Assembly (NCBI RefSeq): GCF_900585905.1
Contig: NZ_UTVH01000121.1
Coordinates: 186,001 to 250,000, forward strand
Source of the DNA: Pseudomonas viridiflava
GTDB lineage: Bacteria; Pseudomonadota; Gammaproteobacteria; Pseudomonadales; Pseudomonadaceae
Reading direction: 5' to 3'
Length of the DNA stretch: 64,000 bases
The notes beneath the pieces are model-generated. The model searched no databases. It saw only the letters and a program-made list of their open reading frames with translations, and was not told the origin of the DNA. Within the stretch, counting starts at the first letter, position 1; every line of letters starts with the position of its first letter. The position numbers were made by a program, and so were the translations under genes. This document shows positions 44,682-53,098 of the stretch, one piece after another.

Positions 44682-47600
44682 ATGTCGCAACAACCGCTGT
44701 CTGCAAGCCCTCATCTGTCGTTCGACGCAGCCACCTCGTTTTCGCCCAGTAACATGGCAGTGCGAGAGCACCAGGCCCGCACGGAAGCAGACCGAATCAT
44801 CAATGAATTCGTCGCGCGCTTCACGGAGAAAGATTTCTTTCCTGAAGGTGGTGACGGTCTTTTGTTCGGGATGCTTACCCAACTTTCGCAATGGCCAGCT
44901 GATACCTCCATCAGGATCCTTGATGAGGACGGCAATCTGCTCGCTGTTTATATGAAGGGGCTGGACCCAAGCAGTATTCAGCGCAGTGTGCTGCTGACGA
45001 TCAACGACAAGGACGAATACGTTGTCGCAGACCCTGCGCAGCTCCCTGAGCAGGAGGCGCTTTTTCAATTGATATTCGAACAGCTTGAGGTTGGATCGGC
45101 GCTCGGTTATGGAGGCAATTTCCATGGGAGCATCAGCCTGGCGGGGCGGATCGTGACGGTCCGGGAGCAGATTGTTTTATTGGCAGAAGCCAACAGGCAC
45201 TGGCTGTTTGAGGCGCTGATGGCTGATACCACCAACCTCAGGAGAGATCCCTCGGCCCTTCCGGCCCATTTGGACTCTCTGGCCTATTCAGCCCCAGCGG
45301 CCCCTCTGGATTCTTTGGCCTATCCAGCCCGTTCGGACTATCCTTCGGCCCCTGCGATCAACCCATTCCTGCCATTTGGTTTGCTCCAGCCAGCCAACCG
45401 GTCGCCAGTGCTGAGCGAGCTACTGGAGCTCCACTGGGGGGTTCCAGTGGCACGTCTCGAAGAACTCCTGGAACGCTTTCCCCTATCGAGCGCGGAGGAA
45501 GATAAGTTCCTCGAAACATGGTTGCTGCCCCAGGCGTTTTCGGACGCCCTGGAGGCATCCGTTAACGAGTGGCGCAGCGTGCGCGCCATTGACGGTATCT
45601 TGCACTTGCGGCCTTACAACGATGACAGTGACAGGCTGGCGCGCGAAATCACTCGCCAGTTGATGCAGGCTAAAATCCATCGCGATCTGGTGGTGATCGA
45701 ACCTGGGGTGCGAGGGTATGAGCCAACCGGCCCAGACGACAATGCCCTCGTTCTCTGGCATGACGGCCTGGGTAACTACCTGGCTGAAAATCTGCGCGAA
45801 GGGGAAATAAACGGTTTCAAGGAGAGTGGCAGCGACAGTTTTTATCGTGCCGTCAGCTCGCTGCTTGAGCCTCACGAACGGACACTTCTCGGTCTGAGCC
45901 ATGAACTCGACCTGGCGCGTTTGCGTCAGGTGGTCGCAGACATCGCACTGCAGCGCAACGGTGGATGGTTTGACCTGGCAGGCGCAGACCCAGGCAAGCA
46001 ACAACTGTTGCCTGACTGGCTGGTGAATGCTTCAGAGTCTGACAGGTCTTGCTGGAATAAAGCCTTCAATGCCTATCGCCAGTCGTTGCTTGAGGCGCAG
46101 ACACCCGCGCTCCTGGGCGTTGCCCAATATGGCGATCGTGATGAAATACGTGCTTACGCCCGGGCAAGAATTCAGGAGAGATTCACCAGTGACCTAGGGT
46201 TGGACCTGGACCCTGACCACGTTGTGGTCGAGACCTACCACAGTGACCCGGTCCCTTTCGAGGGCATCGGCGGCGAAGGCTACGTGGATCCGGCATTTCC
46301 ACCGGTCGATATCACCTACACGGTCCGACGCCGAACCCTCACTGATCTGTGCCTGGAAAACCTTTCCATCATCGATATCGACTTTCTGCTGAGCGCCCGC
46401 ACAGTCGACAATCATGGCCAGGTCATCACAGCCCTCACTGCTCGCTATGTCTTCACGCTGGTTCGAGAACTGAACGTCGGTGAGAACTATGTTCGTTTTC
46501 TGACCAAGACCTTGTTGCAATCCCCTTCGGGCGATTGGTATCGGGAGCGGTATGCGCATGTCTTACAGGCACAAATGCGCCTGGATGCCATAGAGGCGAA
46601 AATGGCCGGTGACTTCAAGCCGCACTGGGACTATCGCGCGTACAGATGGATAGAGGCAATCACCGAGCAGCCGGTGGATGATATGGGTCAGCCCAAGGTA
46701 GACGGTCACCCTGTCGAAGTGCGGCAATTGCGTGTCAACGGCGTGCTTCTGCACGGTCTCCTCTTCGTTGGTTCGACCTCAAGTTCGAGCGTTGCCAGCG
46801 TCGCAATGTTCTCGCCTCTGGCACCGGATCACATTGCCGTCCGTGAGATCGAGGTCAAGGCGCTACGACCGGCACTCCTGCAAAATCCTCTGTTTCTGGA
46901 TTACCTGCTCGGCATGGCTGACGAGGAGGCGCGTCCGTCGCTTCGACATTCGTTGACGGCAACGCAATACAATTTTCCGATTGAATATGAGCCTGTCGAG
47001 GGGAACTGCTTTCACACCCTGTATGACAATGAGGCGAGGCGTGCGATCAGGGCGGCGGACCAGCAAACGACGTCCAACTGGGAAGCCAACTGGCAGAGTG
47101 CCTGGGACCTCACCAAGAGAATCGGAGAGCTGGCGCTGGAGTTCGCGCCGTTCAAGGTCCGCCTTCCAGTGGCCGCTCTGCGCAGTCTTTATGCGCTGTC
47201 ACAGGGCGTACGCGATAGCAACAATGCGCCTTTGCATTTCACTCAGGCCCTGTTATTGCTGACCGATGGTTTGCCGACATCCACGCGTGCCAAGGTCACG
47301 TCCAGGCCACACACGGGCTCCCTGGCGTCAACGATCTCCCCCAAGGCTGCTGTCGCCCACATACCGAAGGGTTTGACGCAGCGTACCGATGGGGTGTTCA
47401 AAGGCGTTTTCGAAAAAGCCAATCCAGGTGGGCAGCCCACTTTTTATATCCAGCAAGATGGGCGCGCGTACCGGGTGCGCTATGACACCGAGTTTTCAAC
47501 CTGGAGGCTGATTGAGTCCGGTCGGCCAAATGCCTACTACCAGCAACCCATCCGTTTCTTCGAGCAGAGAGGGTGGAGCCACAGCGAGGTCGGATTGGCG

Positions 47601-48026
47601 GGGGGCAAGCCCAACAAGTGGGAAAGACTCAAACAGCAAGCGTCGCACAGGCCCGGCAAAAGCAACGAAGGGGCAAGCGACCCGGCGGGATCACTGATGC
47701 CGGTCAAACCAACCACCAGCAGCTCGCGTCCAGGCTACACCGTGAATTTAGAGGGTTTTTTCGACAGCCCCAAATTTGCGAAAATTCAAGACAAGGTGCC
47801 CGATAATAATTTGCGCGCCGCCGTCGAAAAAGCCGTGGAAAAGTTTCATCTCGATCGTGCCGGGCATCTTCACCGTTCCCATGCCGGTCGTTTGTCGCTG
47901 GACCTCCCCGGAGTCGGAGGCAGCACTGGCAGAGGGGCATACCGGCTGCTAATGGTGCGCGGCAAACAGAAAGGTCATTTGATACCGGACGCCATCCTTG
48001 ACCCTCATCGAAGAACGAGGGTGTGA
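44682..48026 (+). CDS. large dermonecrotic-toxin-like protein (DUF6543 type)
   Basis: 1114 residues with no signal peptide. The general style matches the Pseudomonas proteins annotated as DUF6543 or dermonecrotic toxin, by recollection: a central helical region with YEPVEGNCFHTLY and RLPVAALRSLYALSQGV, then a beta module (TFYIQQDGRAYRVRYD, followed by a second block RLIESGRPNAYYQQPIRF). A C-terminal ~110-residue segment (from about PGYTVNLEGFFDSPKF) differs in character and could be the effector part. Residues ~197-217 repeat the hexamer LDSLAY. Base use looks less GC-rich than its neighbours. No partner or immunity gene lies downstream. Activity and secretion route are unknown. Confidence 0.7.
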   Translation: MSQQPLSASPHLSFDAATSFSPSNMAVREHQARTEADRIINEFVARFTEKDFFPEGGDGLLFGMLTQLSQWPADTSIRILDEDGNLLAVYMKGLDPSSIQRSVLLTINDKDEYVVADPAQLPEQEALFQLIFEQLEVGSALGYGGNFHGSISLAGRIVTVREQIVLLAEANRHWLFEALMADTTNLRRDPSALPAHLDSLAYSAPAAPLDSLAYPARSDYPSAPAINPFLPFGLLQPANRSPVLSELLELHWGVPVARLEELLERFPLSSAEEDKFLETWLLPQAFSDALEASVNEWRSVRAIDGILHLRPYNDDSDRLAREITRQLMQAKIHRDLVVIEPGVRGYEPTGPDDNALVLWHDGLGNYLAENLREGEINGFKESGSDSFYRAVSSLLEPHERTLLGLSHELDLARLRQVVADIALQRNGGWFDLAGADPGKQQLLPDWLVNASESDRSCWNKAFNAYRQSLLEAQTPALLGVAQYGDRDEIRAYARARIQERFTSDLGLDLDPDHVVVETYHSDPVPFEGIGGEGYVDPAFPPVDITYTVRRRTLTDLCLENLSIIDIDFLLSARTVDNHGQVITALTARYVFTLVRELNVGENYVRFLTKTLLQSPSGDWYRERYAHVLQAQMRLDAIEAKMAGDFKPHWDYRAYRWIEAITEQPVDDMGQPKVDGHPVEVRQLRVNGVLLHGLLFVGSTSSSSVASVAMFSPLAPDHIAVREIEVKALRPALLQNPLFLDYLLGMADEEARPSLRHSLTATQYNFPIEYEPVEGNCFHTLYDNEARRAIRAADQQTTSNWEANWQSAWDLTKRIGELALEFAPFKVRLPVAALRSLYALSQGVRDSNNAPLHFTQALLLLTDGLPTSTRAKVTSRPHTGSLASTISPKAAVAHIPKGLTQRTDGVFKGVFEKANPGGQPTFYIQQDGRAYRVRYDTEFSTWRLIESGRPNAYYQQPIRFFEQRGWSHSEVGLAGGKPNKWERLKQQASHRPGKSNEGASDPAGSLMPVKPTTSSSRPGYTVNLEGFFDSPKFAKIQDKVPDNNLRAAVEKAVEKFHLDRAGHLHRSHAGRLSLDLPGVGGSTGRGAYRLLMVRGKQKGHLIPDAILDPHRRTRV

Positions 48027-48096
48027 CCCGCTTGATGGACGTTGTGACAGGCAGCATGTCTGATCAGTTAAGCAGGGCCTAATCGCCCTGATAGAT

Positions 48097-48124
48097 AAAA
48101 GGCACGGCGCTTGCCGTGCCTTTT
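48097..48124 (+). terminator. rho-independent terminator between the toxin-like gene and hemE
   Basis: AAAAGGCACGGCGCTTGCCG then TGCCTTTT: an 8-bp stem with an A-run and a T-run. Confidence 0.88.
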
Positions 48125-48171
48125 GCGTCCGTGTCTGAGAAAATGCCCGCACTTTTTTACCGGATGCCGAC

Positions 48172-49236
48172 ATGACTGCCTTGAAGAACGACCGTTTCCT
48201 TCGTGCCCTGCTCAGGCAGCCTGTGGATGTCACTCCCGTCTGGATGATGCGTCAGGCGGGTCGTTACCTGCCTGAATACCGCGCCAGCCGCGCCAAAGCC
48301 GGGGACTTCATGAGTCTGTGCATGAATCCGGAGTTCGCTTGTGAGGTCACGCTGCAACCGCTTGAGCGCTATCCGCTGGACGCCGCCATTCTGTTTTCCG
48401 ACATCCTGACCATTCCTGATGCCATGGGCCTGGGCCTGTATTTCGAGACTGGCGAAGGCCCGCGTTTCAAGAAAACCGTCACCACCCTGGCTGAAATCGA
48501 GGCGTTGCCGATCCCCGACCCACGCAAGGACCTGGGTTATGTGATGGATGCGGTCAGCACCATCCGCCGCGAGCTCAACGGCCGCGTACCGTTGATCGGT
48601 TTCTCCGGCAGCCCGTGGACACTGGCAACCTACATGGTCGAAGGCGGCTCGTCGAAAGATCACCGCAAGTCCAAGGCCATGCTCTACGAAAACCCCCAGG
48701 CCATGCACCTGCTGCTGGACAAGCTGGCGCAGTCGGTCATTGCCTACCTCAATGGCCAGATCATGGCCGGTGCCCAGGCTGTACAGATTTTTGACAGCTG
48801 GGGTGGCAGCCTTTCCGACGCGGCGTACCAGGAGTTCTCGCTGGCTTACATGCAGAAGATCGTCAACGGTCTGATCCGCGAGAACGATGGGCGCAAGGTG
48901 CCGGTTATCCTGTTTACCAAGGGCGGCGGGCAGTGGCTGGAAAGCATGGCCGACACCGGGGCCGACGTGCTGGGCCTGGACTGGACCACCAATATTGGCG
49001 ATGCACGTCGTCGTGTGGGTGGCAAAGTCGCGCTGCAAGGCAACATGGACCCTTCCGTGCTGTACGCCAGCCCGCAAGCGATTCGTGCGGAAGTGTCGCG
49101 CATCCTCGCCAGCTACGGCAGCGGCGATGGCCACGTCTTCAACCTCGGCCACGGCATCACCCCGGAAGTTGACCCGGCCCACGCCGGGGCGTTTATCGAA
49201 GCGGTGCATGAGTTGTCGGCGCAGTATCACGGTTGA
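48172..49236 (+). CDS. hemE: uroporphyrinogen decarboxylase
   Basis: Decarboxylates uroporphyrinogen III to coproporphyrinogen III in haem synthesis. 354 residues, TIM-barrel. The signature block PVWMMRQAGRYLPEYR includes the catalytic Arg residues; ILFSDILTIPDAMG carries the catalytic Asp. The C-terminal block is FNLGHGITPEVDPAHAG. It is transcribed from its own promoter after a terminator. Confidence 0.98.
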   Translation: MTALKNDRFLRALLRQPVDVTPVWMMRQAGRYLPEYRASRAKAGDFMSLCMNPEFACEVTLQPLERYPLDAAILFSDILTIPDAMGLGLYFETGEGPRFKKTVTTLAEIEALPIPDPRKDLGYVMDAVSTIRRELNGRVPLIGFSGSPWTLATYMVEGGSSKDHRKSKAMLYENPQAMHLLLDKLAQSVIAYLNGQIMAGAQAVQIFDSWGGSLSDAAYQEFSLAYMQKIVNGLIRENDGRKVPVILFTKGGGQWLESMADTGADVLGLDWTTNIGDARRRVGGKVALQGNMDPSVLYASPQAIRAEVSRILASYGSGDGHVFNLGHGITPEVDPAHAGAFIEAVHELSAQYHG

Positions 49237-49296
49237 TAAAGCTTGGTAGGCGCGAACGTGGTGCGAGGCGGTTTTCCGATTTCACAGGACGGATGC

Positions 49297-49321
49297 CTCG
49301 CCAACAAGTTGGCTCCTACAG
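49297..49321. repeat. single REP element (family C)
   Basis: CTCGCCAACAAGTTGGCTCC plus TACAG; the partner copy is degenerate. It lies in the 220-bp gap between hemE and the Rid gene. Confidence 0.7.
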
Positions 49322-49405
49322 TGATGTGGGGCTTGCCGAAGCAGCGTTACACGCCGGTCAGTTTCGTATTGCCGCACCGAGAAACAGTCATTTGACTGGA
49401 GGGTG

Positions 49406-49435
49406 TTGTGGCAGTGGATTGGTTTTTTATATATC
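49406..49435 (+). promoter_or_regulatory. candidate promoter of the Rid-family gene
   Basis: TTGTGG (49406-49411), 16-18 bp, TATATA/TATATC (49428-49435), about 20 bp before the ATG. The region is AT-rich compared with its surroundings. Confidence 0.35.
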
Positions 49436-49456
49436 AATTTCCTGGATGTGATCGCC

Positions 49457-49849
49457 ATGAATGATCGTCAGATCATTGTTCCGGATGACATGAGGCTGCT
49501 TTACCAACAGGCTGGCTATGCACCCGCTGTGAAGGTGGGAAGAACCCTCTACTGCGCAGGTCAGGTGGGCCGTACGCCAGATCTTAAGGTCATTGAAGAT
49601 CCTCAAAAGCAGTTTCTGGCCGCGTGGCATAATCTACGCCTGGTCCTGGCCTGCGGTGGCTGCACGTTTGAAGATGTAGTGGAAATGACGACTTATCATG
49701 TCGATATGCACCATCACATGTCCATGTTCAGGCGGGTGAAAGACGAGGTCTTCCCGAAAGGAACCTGTGCGTGGACATGCATTGGTGTGAGTGAACTCGC
49801 GCGCCCGGGCCTGCTTGTCGAAATCAAATGCATCGCGGTGCAGCGATGA
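49457..49849 (+). CDS. Rid-family (YjgF/YER057c/UK114) protein lacking the catalytic Arg
   Basis: 130-residue chorismate mutase-like trimer-forming protein. Canonical RidA deaminates reactive enamines/imines using an Arg in a PARS-type motif. Here the aligned stretch reads CAWTCIGV, with Trp106 where the Arg stands, so it belongs to a non-RidA branch whose substrates differ. The start MNDRQIIVPDDM was chosen; an 18-codon upstream frame has no support. GC content looks lower than in hemE. Confidence 0.85.
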   Translation: MNDRQIIVPDDMRLLYQQAGYAPAVKVGRTLYCAGQVGRTPDLKVIEDPQKQFLAAWHNLRLVLACGGCTFEDVVEMTTYHVDMHHHMSMFRRVKDEVFPKGTCAWTCIGVSELARPGLLVEIKCIAVQR

Positions 49850-49942
49850 GTTGTCGCTAAACCCATCTGTATGGCTGACCGTAGATCCGTTCGGAAAACC
49901 AACCCCTCGCCAACCGACCGCCCATGGCAGTCGTATGTAGTC

Positions 49943-51214
49943 TCAAACCTGCGCCGTCACCCCCAGCGGCGGCAGCCTGGCCAGGCGCAAGGCGACGGCG
50001 AGGGCGATCAGCAGCAGGATGCCGATAAACAGCACGATGCCGTGCCAGCCGCCGTAATGCCAGCACACACCGCCTGCCGTACCGGCGACGCTTGAACCCG
50101 CGTAATAACTGAACAGATACAGCGACGCGGCCTGGCCCTTGGCTTTGAGCGCGCGGCGGCCGATCCAGCTGCTGGCCACCGAGTGTGCGCCGAAGAAACC
50201 AAACGTGAACATCAGCACGCCAATGATCACCAGCGCCAGCGGTTCGAATAGCGTCAGGCTGACGCCCGCCAGCATCAGCACGATGACCGCCCACAGCACC
50301 TGACGCCTGCCGAGTCGGTCGGCCAGTGATCCGATCTTCGCCGAGCTGTAGATGCCGGACAGATACACCACGGAAAACAAACCCACCACGGCCTGACTGA
50401 GGCTGTACGGCTCGGCCAGCAGGCGATAACCGATGTAGTTGAACAGGGTAACGAAGCTGCCCATCAGCAGGAAGGCTTCAAGGAACAGCCAGGGCAGGCC
50501 GGCATCGCGGAACTGCATGACAAAGCCTTCCAGCAGGCTGCGCGGCTGCAGTGATCGCGGGCGGAAGTTGCGTGAGGGCGGCAGGATGCGCCAGAACACC
50601 GCCGCCGCCATCAGCGCCAGAGCGCCCACCACCATGAGCGCCACGTGCCAGCTCACGTAGTCGATGAGCACGCCGGTAATCACCCGGCCGCTCATGCCGC
50701 CGATGGCGTTACCGGCGATATACAAGCCCATGGCCAGGCCGATGTGGCTGGGGTGGATTTCTTCGCTCAGATAGGTCATCGCCACCGCGGCCAGCCCGCT
50801 GAGCGACAGGCCCACCAGCGCCCGGGTGATCAACACGCCTTGCCAGCTTGGCATCAGCGCACTGGCCAGGGTAAAAATCGCCGCGCAGAACAGTGCCAGG
50901 ACCATCACCGGTTTGCGCCCCAGCCGGTCTGAAATCGGCCCGGTAATGAGCAGGCCCAGCGCCAGGGTGGCGGTGGAGACTGACAGGATCAGGCTGCTCT
51001 GCGCCGCATTAATGGAGAACTCGCGCGACAGCACCGGCATCATCGGCTGCACGCAGTACAGCAGCGCAAAGGTCGCAAAGCCTCCGGCGAACAACGCCAG
51101 GACAGTGCGCATGAACAACGGCGTGTCTTTTTCGATGTAAATGTCGCCCAGGGGAATGTCCGTTTCAGGCGAAGGCGACTGAGCCGGCGAGGAGGGAATG
51201 GCGACAGGCTTCAC
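49943..51214 (-). CDS. MFS efflux transporter, YnfM-like
   Basis: 423 residues with about 12 membrane helices; a GTG start is preceded by GAGG. The DRLGRKPVM motif A after helix 2 and the second half motif (ADRLGRRQVL) mark a drug:H+ antiporter-type MFS carrier. It is divergent from a LysR gene, as in the E. coli ynfL-ynfM pair, which suggests an exporter under control of that regulator. Substrate unknown. Confidence 0.88.
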   Translation of the reverse strand: MKPVAIPSSPAQSPSPETDIPLGDIYIEKDTPLFMRTVLALFAGGFATFALLYCVQPMMPVLSREFSINAAQSSLILSVSTATLALGLLITGPISDRLGRKPVMVLALFCAAIFTLASALMPSWQGVLITRALVGLSLSGLAAVAMTYLSEEIHPSHIGLAMGLYIAGNAIGGMSGRVITGVLIDYVSWHVALMVVGALALMAAAVFWRILPPSRNFRPRSLQPRSLLEGFVMQFRDAGLPWLFLEAFLLMGSFVTLFNYIGYRLLAEPYSLSQAVVGLFSVVYLSGIYSSAKIGSLADRLGRRQVLWAVIVLMLAGVSLTLFEPLALVIIGVLMFTFGFFGAHSVASSWIGRRALKAKGQAASLYLFSYYAGSSVAGTAGGVCWHYGGWHGIVLFIGILLLIALAVALRLARLPPLGVTAQV

Positions 51215-51244
51215 ATGGACCTCAAGCGTTGGATGGGCATGGAA

Positions 51245-51272
51245 AAAGAATATAGCGGGCTAATTATTCTTT
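51245..51272. promoter_or_regulatory. palindromic operator between the MFS and LysR genes
   Basis: AAAGAATA and TATTCTTT arms (51245-51252, 51265-51272) flank the inner inverted repeat TAGCGGGCTA. Placed in the 110-bp divergent region, it is a likely LysR-type recognition site. Confidence 0.5.
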
Positions 51273-51324
51273 CCAATATATTGTTCGACCTGTTTGATAG
51301 GTAAAACGACTTGATGGAAAAATC

Positions 51325-52230
51325 ATGGAATTACGCCATTTGCGTTACTTCATTGCCGTGGCCGAAGAGCTGCACTTCGGTCGCGCCGCTCAACTGCTGG
51401 GGATTTCTCAGCCGCCGTTGAGCCAGCAGATTCAGGCGCTTGAGCATGAGTTGGGGACGCGGCTGTTCGAGCGTACCAACCGGCGGGTGCAGTTAAGTGA
51501 GTCGGGTCGACTGTTCCTCGACGAAGCGCGCCTGGTGCTGGCGCAAGCCGACAAAGCGGCGGACGTCGCCCGTCGTGCACAGGCGGGGGAACTGGGCGAG
51601 CTGAAAGTCGGCTTCACCACCTCGGCGCCGTTCACCTCCAGTATTCCGCAGGCCATCTTCGCCTTTCGCCAGCGCTTCCCTGACGTGCATCTGGCGCTGC
51701 AGGAAATGAACAGTCGGGAAGTGGCCGCCGGTCTTGAGGATGAGTCCATTCACGTTGGCATCATGCGGCCGCTGGCATTGCCGGAGTCGCTGCGGGTGGT
51801 GGAGCTGTTGCGCGAGCCGCTGGTGGCGATCATCAACGCCGACCACCCACTGGCGCAGGGTAGCGATCAGGGTTTGCAGCTTTGCGCGTTGGCGCACGAG
51901 CCGTTTGTGTTCTTCCCGCGGACCTACGGCAGCGGGCTCTATGCGCAGTTGTTCGATCTGGCACGGGCAGCAGGTTTCAGCCCCAAGATCACCCAGGAAG
52001 CCGGGGAGGTCATGACGATTATCGGCTTGGTGGCCGCAGGGTTGGGGGTCACGGTATTGCCTGCTTCCTACCGACGCATGAGAATCGATGGCGTGGTCTA
52101 TCGCACCCTGCTCGACCCCGACGCCACCAGCGCCGTGTGGCTGGTGCAGCGCAAGGATCAGCAGTCGCCCAGGGCCAGGGCGTTTGTGCAACTGGTGACA
52201 CAAAGGGCAGGGCTCGGCTCGCAGCACTAA
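51325..52230 (+). CDS. LysR-family transcriptional regulator
   Basis: 301 residues: an N-terminal winged HTH (MELRHLRYFIAVAEELHFGRAAQLL... QPPLSQQIQALE) and a C-terminal periplasmic-binding-protein-like co-inducer domain (GFTTSAPFTSSIP onwards). It probably controls the divergent MFS gene. It is convergent with the lipoprotein gene at 52271. Confidence 0.93.
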   Translation: MELRHLRYFIAVAEELHFGRAAQLLGISQPPLSQQIQALEHELGTRLFERTNRRVQLSESGRLFLDEARLVLAQADKAADVARRAQAGELGELKVGFTTSAPFTSSIPQAIFAFRQRFPDVHLALQEMNSREVAAGLEDESIHVGIMRPLALPESLRVVELLREPLVAIINADHPLAQGSDQGLQLCALAHEPFVFFPRTYGSGLYAQLFDLARAAGFSPKITQEAGEVMTIIGLVAAGLGVTVLPASYRRMRIDGVVYRTLLDPDATSAVWLVQRKDQQSPRARAFVQLVTQRAGLGSQH

Positions 52231-52270
52231 GGCGATAACGCGCTTGCCTGGACAGCTCTGTTCATGTGCC

Positions 52271-53074
52271 TTACTTGATCTGCGCCAGATCCCCCCGCAG
52301 CGCGACACTTGCGATCAGCGTGCCCGCGCGGCACTGGAATTTTTCCGTGTCCTTGTACAGGCTCCGATTGTCGACGCTAGCGATGTTGATGACGGCGTTG
52401 GCACTGGCTTTCTTCGCGGCATTCTGCAGCGTGATCAGTGATGATTGCAGTGCCCAGTAGCAGGCTTCCTCATCTGATTTGTTGCTGCCATTGGTCTTGC
52501 GGGCGCTGCTCACGGTGTCCAGTGTGTGCACCTGAGCAGGCAGTGACTCACCTGCCAGATAGAATTTCACACTGCCGTCCAACAGCCCCGCCTCGGTGGC
52601 GCGTCGCACTCCTTCACGGAAACTCAGGTAAGTAGCACCTTCGACGCCCTCGTTGACAATACCCAGGGCGTTTACCGTCTCGATGTTCGGGTCAATGGCC
52701 AGCTCCTTGAGGATGTTGGCGCGAAGGCGGTTAACCCAGCGGTTGTAGTTGCCGTGGATCTTTCCGTCTGCGTAATCCAGACCGGTGCTGCTGCGGTAGT
52801 CGATTTCAAACGACGTCGTTGTGTACGGAATGTCGACTTCCGCGTGATGACGATTGCGAACAGTGATGGCGGCCTTGATCATGCCCGGCTTGACTGACTG
52901 CACCACCCACTGCCGATCGTTCAGGGCGGTGATGATGGCGCGGCTCATTTGCCCGTTGTTCAAGCCCATGTCGCTTGAAAAGCTTTCCTTGGCGTTGTAC
53001 ACCGGTTTGTTGGTACAGCCTCCTAGCAGCACAACCAAAGCCGCCAGCGAAATGATGCGGTGGATCAGATTCAT
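52271..53074 (-). CDS. unknown lipoprotein at the 3' end of the aryl polyene gene run
   Basis: 267 residues. A lipoprotein signal with lipobox LGGC (Cys20) precedes a repeated alpha/beta pattern: one module with MSRAIITALNDRQWVVQSV...AEVDIPYTTTSFEIDY (~45-100) and later segments with CYWALQSSLITLQNAAKKAS and INIASVDNRSLYK. I do not recognise a named family. It starts 24 bp after the stop of the last KS gene in the same direction, so cotranscription is possible. It may serve the outer envelope or be an unrelated neighbour. Confidence 0.8.
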   Translation of the reverse strand: MNLIHRIISLAALVVLLGGCTNKPVYNAKESFSSDMGLNNGQMSRAIITALNDRQWVVQSVKPGMIKAAITVRNRHHAEVDIPYTTTSFEIDYRSSTGLDYADGKIHGNYNRWVNRLRANILKELAIDPNIETVNALGIVNEGVEGATYLSFREGVRRATEAGLLDGSVKFYLAGESLPAQVHTLDTVSSARKTNGSNKSDEEACYWALQSSLITLQNAAKKASANAVINIASVDNRSLYKDTEKFQCRAGTLIASVALRGDLAQIK

Positions 53075-53098
53075 TCCCTTTATTCCTCAGTCCGTCAT

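Noticed and set aside
44682..44760. Clear type III secretion signal on the toxin-like protein
   Set aside because: Residues 3 and 4 are Gln rather than an aliphatic residue or Pro, and no hrp box is found. Only Ser-richness and absence of early acidic residues fit.
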